The notes under the pieces were generated by a model. It was not told where the DNA came from and did not search any database. It saw only the letters and a program-made list of their open reading frames with translations. A stretch of 27,590 bases of DNA from positions 1 through 27,590 of the forward strand of contig DFIS01000041.1 in assembly GCA_002372175.1 (NCBI GenBank), read 5' to 3'. Positions 24,357 through 27,590 of this stretch are shown in pieces. This DNA is from Solobacterium sp. UBA3691. Lineage in GTDB: Bacteria; Bacillota_I; Bacilli_A; Erysipelotrichales; Erysipelotrichaceae. Each line of letters opens with the position of its first letter. Position 1 is the stretch's first letter. A program made the position numbers and the translations under genes.

Positions 24357-26156
24357 ATGACAGGTTTTTTCAGTATACTGCTTTGTTTATGTCTCTGCCT
24401 TTGCGGAAGTGTCTGTACGGTTTATGCGGAACCTTCCTTCGAGGCTTATTTTACGTATGTCGGTACACATGATGTACAGGACGCAAACAATGCCCAGTAT
24501 GCCTCACAGGGACTGAGAGAAACATATGAGACCGTCTGGCGCAATGAACATGTCCTGTTCAAGATGGCGGTGCAGGGCACTGATACGGTCAGTCTCTCCC
24601 TGACAGCCTTTGACAGTGATACACACAGGATGGAGCCTGCGTATACCTTCTACGAGATGAAGAATGTCAGCGCCGGCTACGGGATCCATGAAGATCCCTA
24701 TGTACCGCACCGGGATGTACCGGATCGTCTCTTATCCTGTGATGCACTCAGCCTGAACGGACAGGTGCTGCTGATGCTGGAGATACACATACCCCGCTAT
24801 GCATATCCTGATATCTATACGGGACAGGTCGTATTCACACACGAAGACGGCAGTACGGATACCTGTACGATCACGCTGGAAGTCACGGAACTGTCGGTAA
24901 AGGAGACACCGGATCTTGATCTCTGGCAGTATACATACCCGTCCTTCCGCTATTATGACAAGTTCGCTGAAGGGGACTGCTTCAGTGATGCTCATCTCGA
25001 GGTGCTGCGCAGGGAACTGCAGCTGTACAGGGATGCCGGCGGCAGTGCAATTACAGTACCGGTGCTGGAGGAGCCCTGGGGTCATCAGACCTTTGATGAT
25101 ACACCTTCCCTGATCACCTGGATGTATACCTATGACGGCAAGCTGGTCTTTGACTATACCAACTTTGATAAATATGTAGAGATGTGCATGGAACTCGGTA
25201 TCGATGAACGGATCGAGGCATTTACACTGCTGCCGTGGGACAAGCAGTTTCATATGCATCTGGAGTGGGGCGGTATGTATACCGAGTACCATGATATCGG
25301 CAGTGAAGAGTGGAAGGCTGTGTGGAGAGATTTCCTGAACAGTTTTATTGCGCATCTGAAGGAAAAGGGCTGGTTCGAGAAGACATATATCTTTCTGGAT
25401 GAAAGAGATATTAACGAGATCCAGGCGGCTGTAGAGATGATCGAGGAAGTCACGGATGAGGAAGGCAGACACCTGAAGATCGCCGGGGCGGTGAATCATC
25501 TTCCGCTCTATGAAATCTATGATCATATGGACTATCTGTCACTCTCGATCGCACTGGATGATCTGAACATGGCCATGGTCAATGAGACCGTACAGCACCG
25601 GAAGAGTCTGGGCTTACAGACGACCCTGTATAACTGTTCGGCCACCTATCCGTCTTCGTATGCGATCTCCGATCCGGCAGAGACACTGCTGACGATGGAC
25701 TATGCGGCTGTACAGGGCTTTGACGGCTTTCTGCGCTGGGCTTTCAATGCCTATCCGCGGGATCCCCTGCAGACACTGGATAATCCTTCCTACGAGGCAG
25801 GCGATGTATTACTGATCTATCCCGATGCGAAGGACAGTCAGGATCCTGTGCCTTCACCGTCTGTGCGTCTGTTCCTGATCAGGGATGGTCTTGAGGATAT
25901 GCACAAGTATCAGCGTCTCGGGGATGCACAGCTGCAGCAGGCATATGCAGAGATACGCCATGGCCGCGGCACATACAACGCATACGGGGCATTCCTGGTC
26001 AACGGGGAAACATCCCGGGCAATTACGATCAGTGAGACACTGCGGCTGAAACAGGCTCTTACGGAGGCATCAGAGCGTTATACGGCAGAGGTGAACGAAG
26101 ATTATTCTGTACTTGAACAGGATCTTATGCAAAAATACAGATTATTGAGAGATTAG
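24357..26156 (+). CDS. Secreted GH123/DUF4091-like glycosidase
   Basis: The 599-residue protein begins with a hydrophobic signal peptide (about 1-24, VYA/EP) that has Cys-Leu alternation and no basic residue before the core, which is unusual. A beta-sandwich region (about 30-180) is followed by a barrel domain with the pattern of GH123/DUF4091 proteins: IPRYAYPDIYTGQVV, LDLWQYTYPSF, WGGMYTEYHD and FLDERDINE. Asp348-Glu349 is a likely catalytic pair, as GH123 beta-N-acetylgalactosaminidases use adjacent Asp and Glu. No lipobox is clear, although several cysteines lie in the signal peptide. No membrane anchor or carbohydrate-binding module is seen. Substrate could be GalNAc-containing glycans of host mucin or glycolipids, but that is inference from the family. 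There is no Shine-Dalgarno; the start is fixed by an upstream in-frame stop. Confidence 0.78.
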   Translation: MTGFFSILLCLCLCLCGSVCTVYAEPSFEAYFTYVGTHDVQDANNAQYASQGLRETYETVWRNEHVLFKMAVQGTDTVSLSLTAFDSDTHRMEPAYTFYEMKNVSAGYGIHEDPYVPHRDVPDRLLSCDALSLNGQVLLMLEIHIPRYAYPDIYTGQVVFTHEDGSTDTCTITLEVTELSVKETPDLDLWQYTYPSFRYYDKFAEGDCFSDAHLEVLRRELQLYRDAGGSAITVPVLEEPWGHQTFDDTPSLITWMYTYDGKLVFDYTNFDKYVEMCMELGIDERIEAFTLLPWDKQFHMHLEWGGMYTEYHDIGSEEWKAVWRDFLNSFIAHLKEKGWFEKTYIFLDERDINEIQAAVEMIEEVTDEEGRHLKIAGAVNHLPLYEIYDHMDYLSLSIALDDLNMAMVNETVQHRKSLGLQTTLYNCSATYPSSYAISDPAETLLTMDYAAVQGFDGFLRWAFNAYPRDPLQTLDNPSYEAGDVLLIYPDAKDSQDPVPSPSVRLFLIRDGLEDMHKYQRLGDAQLQQAYAEIRHGRGTYNAYGAFLVNGETSRAITISETLRLKQALTEASERYTAEVNEDYSVLEQDLMQKYRLLRD

Positions 26157-26208
26157 AAGTGGAGTTCCGCATCATGCGGACAAAAAGATATACAGGAGGA
26201 ATAAGAAA

Positions 26209-26463
26209 ATGCCCAGAGAATTCAGATATGATGTCGTGCAGAACTTTGATACGATCACGGAGAATGAAACATCTACGGGAAACCGCTATACCAAGGAAGT
26301 AAACCTGGTATCCTACAATGATGCTGATCCGGTCTATGACATCCGTAACTGGACACATATGTCAAACGGAGAAGTACGTATGGGTAAGGGAATTACCCTG
26401 ACCCTGGAAGAGATCAGAAAACTCAGAGATATTCTCAATGAGATGGAGGATCTGAAAGACTGA
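26209..26463 (+). CDS. YdbC/PC4-like single-stranded DNA-binding protein
   Basis: The 84-residue protein matches the YdbC family of the PC4 fold. Family signatures are KEVNLVSYNDADPVYDIRNW, then MGKGITLTLEEIRKLRDIL. PC4-type proteins form dimers that bind single-stranded DNA in a sequence-independent way; bacterial YdbC may protect ssDNA or act in transcription or repair. The first residues (MPREFRYDVVQNFDTITEN) and overall length fit the family. AGGAGG lies 10 bases before the ATG, and a 5-bp hairpin (26166-26180) stands between it and the previous gene. The gene ends in a strong terminator. Confidence 0.9.
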   Translation: MPREFRYDVVQNFDTITENETSTGNRYTKEVNLVSYNDADPVYDIRNWTHMSNGEVRMGKGITLTLEEIRKLRDILNEMEDLKD

Positions 26464-26485
26464 GCACAGCACGTCTGTGCTTTTT
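26463..26485 (+). terminator. Terminator of the YdbC-like gene
   Basis: A perfect 7-bp stem AGCACAG / CTGTGCT with loop CACGT and a T-run starts at the last base of the stop codon. Confidence 0.9.
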
Positions 26486-26497
26486 CTTTGCCGGGGA

Positions 26498-26506
26498 TGA
26501 TAGAAT
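26498..26506 (+). promoter_or_regulatory. Extended -10 promoter of the SNF2 gene (leaderless)
   Basis: TGA plus TAGAAT (26501-26506) forms an extended -10, followed by six bases and the ATG at 26513. The first three bases of the -10 hexamer are an in-frame TAG, so the protein cannot begin further upstream. No -35 is evident, as expected for an extended -10. Confidence 0.55.
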
Positions 26507-26512
26507 ACAGAT

Positions 26513-27590
26513 ATGAGAATAAAGCGACCTGACCTGCAGGAAGTCTATGACCTGCGTGTACTGACCGAAGATATCGATAAGAAGCTGGGAAAGATCAGTA
26601 CTTTTCATGCGTCTTCGGAAGATACGATCAGACAGGCTCTGCAGAATTTCCGGAAGGTAAAAGCCGGCAGGGAGCTCTCCACGGTATCCGTCAATGCCCT
26701 GCAGAGTATCATCGGGAAGAGTAAGACGGATATGCTCAAGAGTGCAGGCATCCTGAATATCCGGGATGTCTGGGAGACAGACAGGAAAGAACTGATCGCC
26801 CTGAACGGTATCGGCAAGGTCACTGCCGACAGGATCATCGAAGCTGCAGAAGGCATGGCCCAGGTGCACATGCAGGATGTATCGGTACGCATCAGAGCCG
26901 GGCTCGAGGCAGAGGAAGAGCGTGAGCTTGTGCATGCGGTATACATGTATTACCGCTCCAAACAGCTCAGTGAGAAGGCTGAAGAATACTTTGCGAAGAC
27001 CCATGACATGATCCTGAATGTGCTGCGGGAAAGCGAGGCAGTGCGCAGTAAGCTGGGCTGGTTCTTTGCGTCTAAGCAGAAGAAACTGGAATATGTGCGG
27101 GCAGCGAATAAGCTGCATGATCTCTACGAAGGGGAATACGGAAAACAGGCAGGCATATACCTGCAGGAATATGAAACACTGGTCCATGCGCCGAAAGAAG
27201 TGCTGAAGAAGGATTTTGCGGAGAATGCGGCATCCTACTATGCGGTGCTGGAAAGACTCAGTGATACGGAGCTGACCGGTAAGGATATCGGTGAGAATGA
27301 TCTCGAGACAGATCTTGTGCAGGAGATCCGGAAGATGCCTCTGCAGGAGGACTGCCTGAAGGTCACCCTGCGTAATTATCAGGTCTTCGGGGCCAAGTAT
27401 ATCCTGCATCAGAAGAAGGTGCTGCTTGGCGATGAGATGGGTCTTGGTAAGACAATCCAGGCGATTGCCGCTATGTCTCACATACATACAACCGAAAATG
27501 GAAAATGCTATTTTCTGATTGTTTGCCCGGCCAGTGTGCTTATTAACTGGGCGAGAGAAATTAAAAAGTTCAGTAATATAGAGGCTTTTA
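26513..27590 (+). CDS. SNF2-family ATPase with N-terminal helix-hairpin-helix region (3' end outside window)
   Basis: The frame is open from the ATG to the window edge, 359 codons. Residues about 83-110 (DRKELIALNGIGKVTADRII) form a helix-hairpin-helix DNA-binding motif. A long charged helical stretch (about 115-280) follows. The SNF2 ATPase begins at about 283 (LRNYQVFGAKYILHQKKVLL) with motif I GDEMGLGKTIQAIAAM (Lys313) and motif Ia FLIVCPASVLINWAREI. SNF2 enzymes use ATP to move along double-stranded DNA and remodel protein-DNA complexes. A helix-hairpin-helix N-terminus in front of SNF2 is less common than the C-terminal or zinc-finger accessory domains seen in other bacterial SNF2 proteins. 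The remaining ATPase motifs are off the window, so activity cannot be judged. It has no Shine-Dalgarno and a leaderless-type promoter, separate from the YdbC-like gene. Confidence 0.88.
   Translation, partial: MRIKRPDLQEVYDLRVLTEDIDKKLGKISTFHASSEDTIRQALQNFRKVKAGRELSTVSVNALQSIIGKSKTDMLKSAGILNIRDVWETDRKELIALNGIGKVTADRIIEAAEGMAQVHMQDVSVRIRAGLEAEEERELVHAVYMYYRSKQLSEKAEEYFAKTHDMILNVLRESEAVRSKLGWFFASKQKKLEYVRAANKLHDLYEGEYGKQAGIYLQEYETLVHAPKEVLKKDFAENAASYYAVLERLSDTELTGKDIGENDLETDLVQEIRKMPLQEDCLKVTLRNYQVFGAKYILHQKKVLLGDEMGLGKTIQAIAAMSHIHTTENGKCYFLIVCPASVLINWAREIKKFSNIEAF

Noticed and set aside
26161..26186. Hairpin TCCGC / GCGGA after the GH123-like gene as a terminator
   Set aside because: It is followed by an A-run, not T's, on the plus strand, and the stem is only five pairs. 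It may still affect the mRNA between the two genes.

Overview
The window looks like the chromosome of a Gram-positive, low-to-mid GC member of the Bacillota. Three things point that way: a long LPXTG-like surface protein next to a sortase, strong AGGAGG ribosome binding sites with compact hairpin/T-run terminators, and families common in gut Firmicutes (heterodimeric ABC exporter, VanZ-like protein, TGS-containing nucleoside kinase, YdbC/PC4-like protein, membrane GDPD). My best guess is Erysipelotrichia or a neighbouring class; this rests on gene content and style, not on a marker gene.

Layout. 1-310: tail of an IS110-family transposase and its short 3' noncoding end. 311-3808 (minus): a beta-decarboxylating dehydrogenase of the isocitrate/isopropylmalate family and a cytosolic S9 (DPP-IV-like) peptidase, each with its own promoter. 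4000-6285: the RNA-binding protein Tex. 6391-9856: two half-transporters forming an asymmetric heterodimeric ABC exporter. 9981-16373: a 1933-residue cell-surface adhesin and its dedicated sortase. 16506-19860: an operon of an unrecognised small protein, MsrA, a TGS/ThrRS-like/uridine-kinase fusion and a GNAT acetyltransferase. 19829-20329 (minus): a VanZ-like membrane protein. 20393-22156: a membrane-anchored glycerophosphodiester phosphodiesterase. 22230-24319: a small zinc-ribbon protein, a DUF3592-like membrane protein and an FGGY sugar kinase. 24357-26463: a secreted GH123/DUF4091-like protein and a YdbC/PC4 single-strand DNA-binding protein. 26513-27590: the start of an SNF2-type ATPase with a helix-hairpin-helix N-terminus, cut by the window edge.

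Main points of interest. (1) The adhesin lacks LPXTG but ends in NVRTG, a hydrophobic segment and RRKP, exactly where a sorting signal should be, and the next gene is a sortase; the pair looks like a self-contained surface display unit with a non-canonical motif. (2) The sortase seems to start at a CTG codon placed directly after the adhesin stop and a good Shine-Dalgarno. (3) Three genes (ABC subunit 1, the GH123-like protein, the SNF2 protein) have a -10 hexamer exactly six bases before the ATG and no Shine-Dalgarno, which predicts leaderless mRNAs; in two of them the -10 box or the spacer supplies an in-frame stop that fixes the start. (4) The IS110 remnant carries a TTGACA-like box near its presumed right tip, as expected if a promoter forms when the ends of the excised circle join. 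No RNA genes, CRISPR arrays or replication origins were seen, and no gap between genes exceeds 200 bases.
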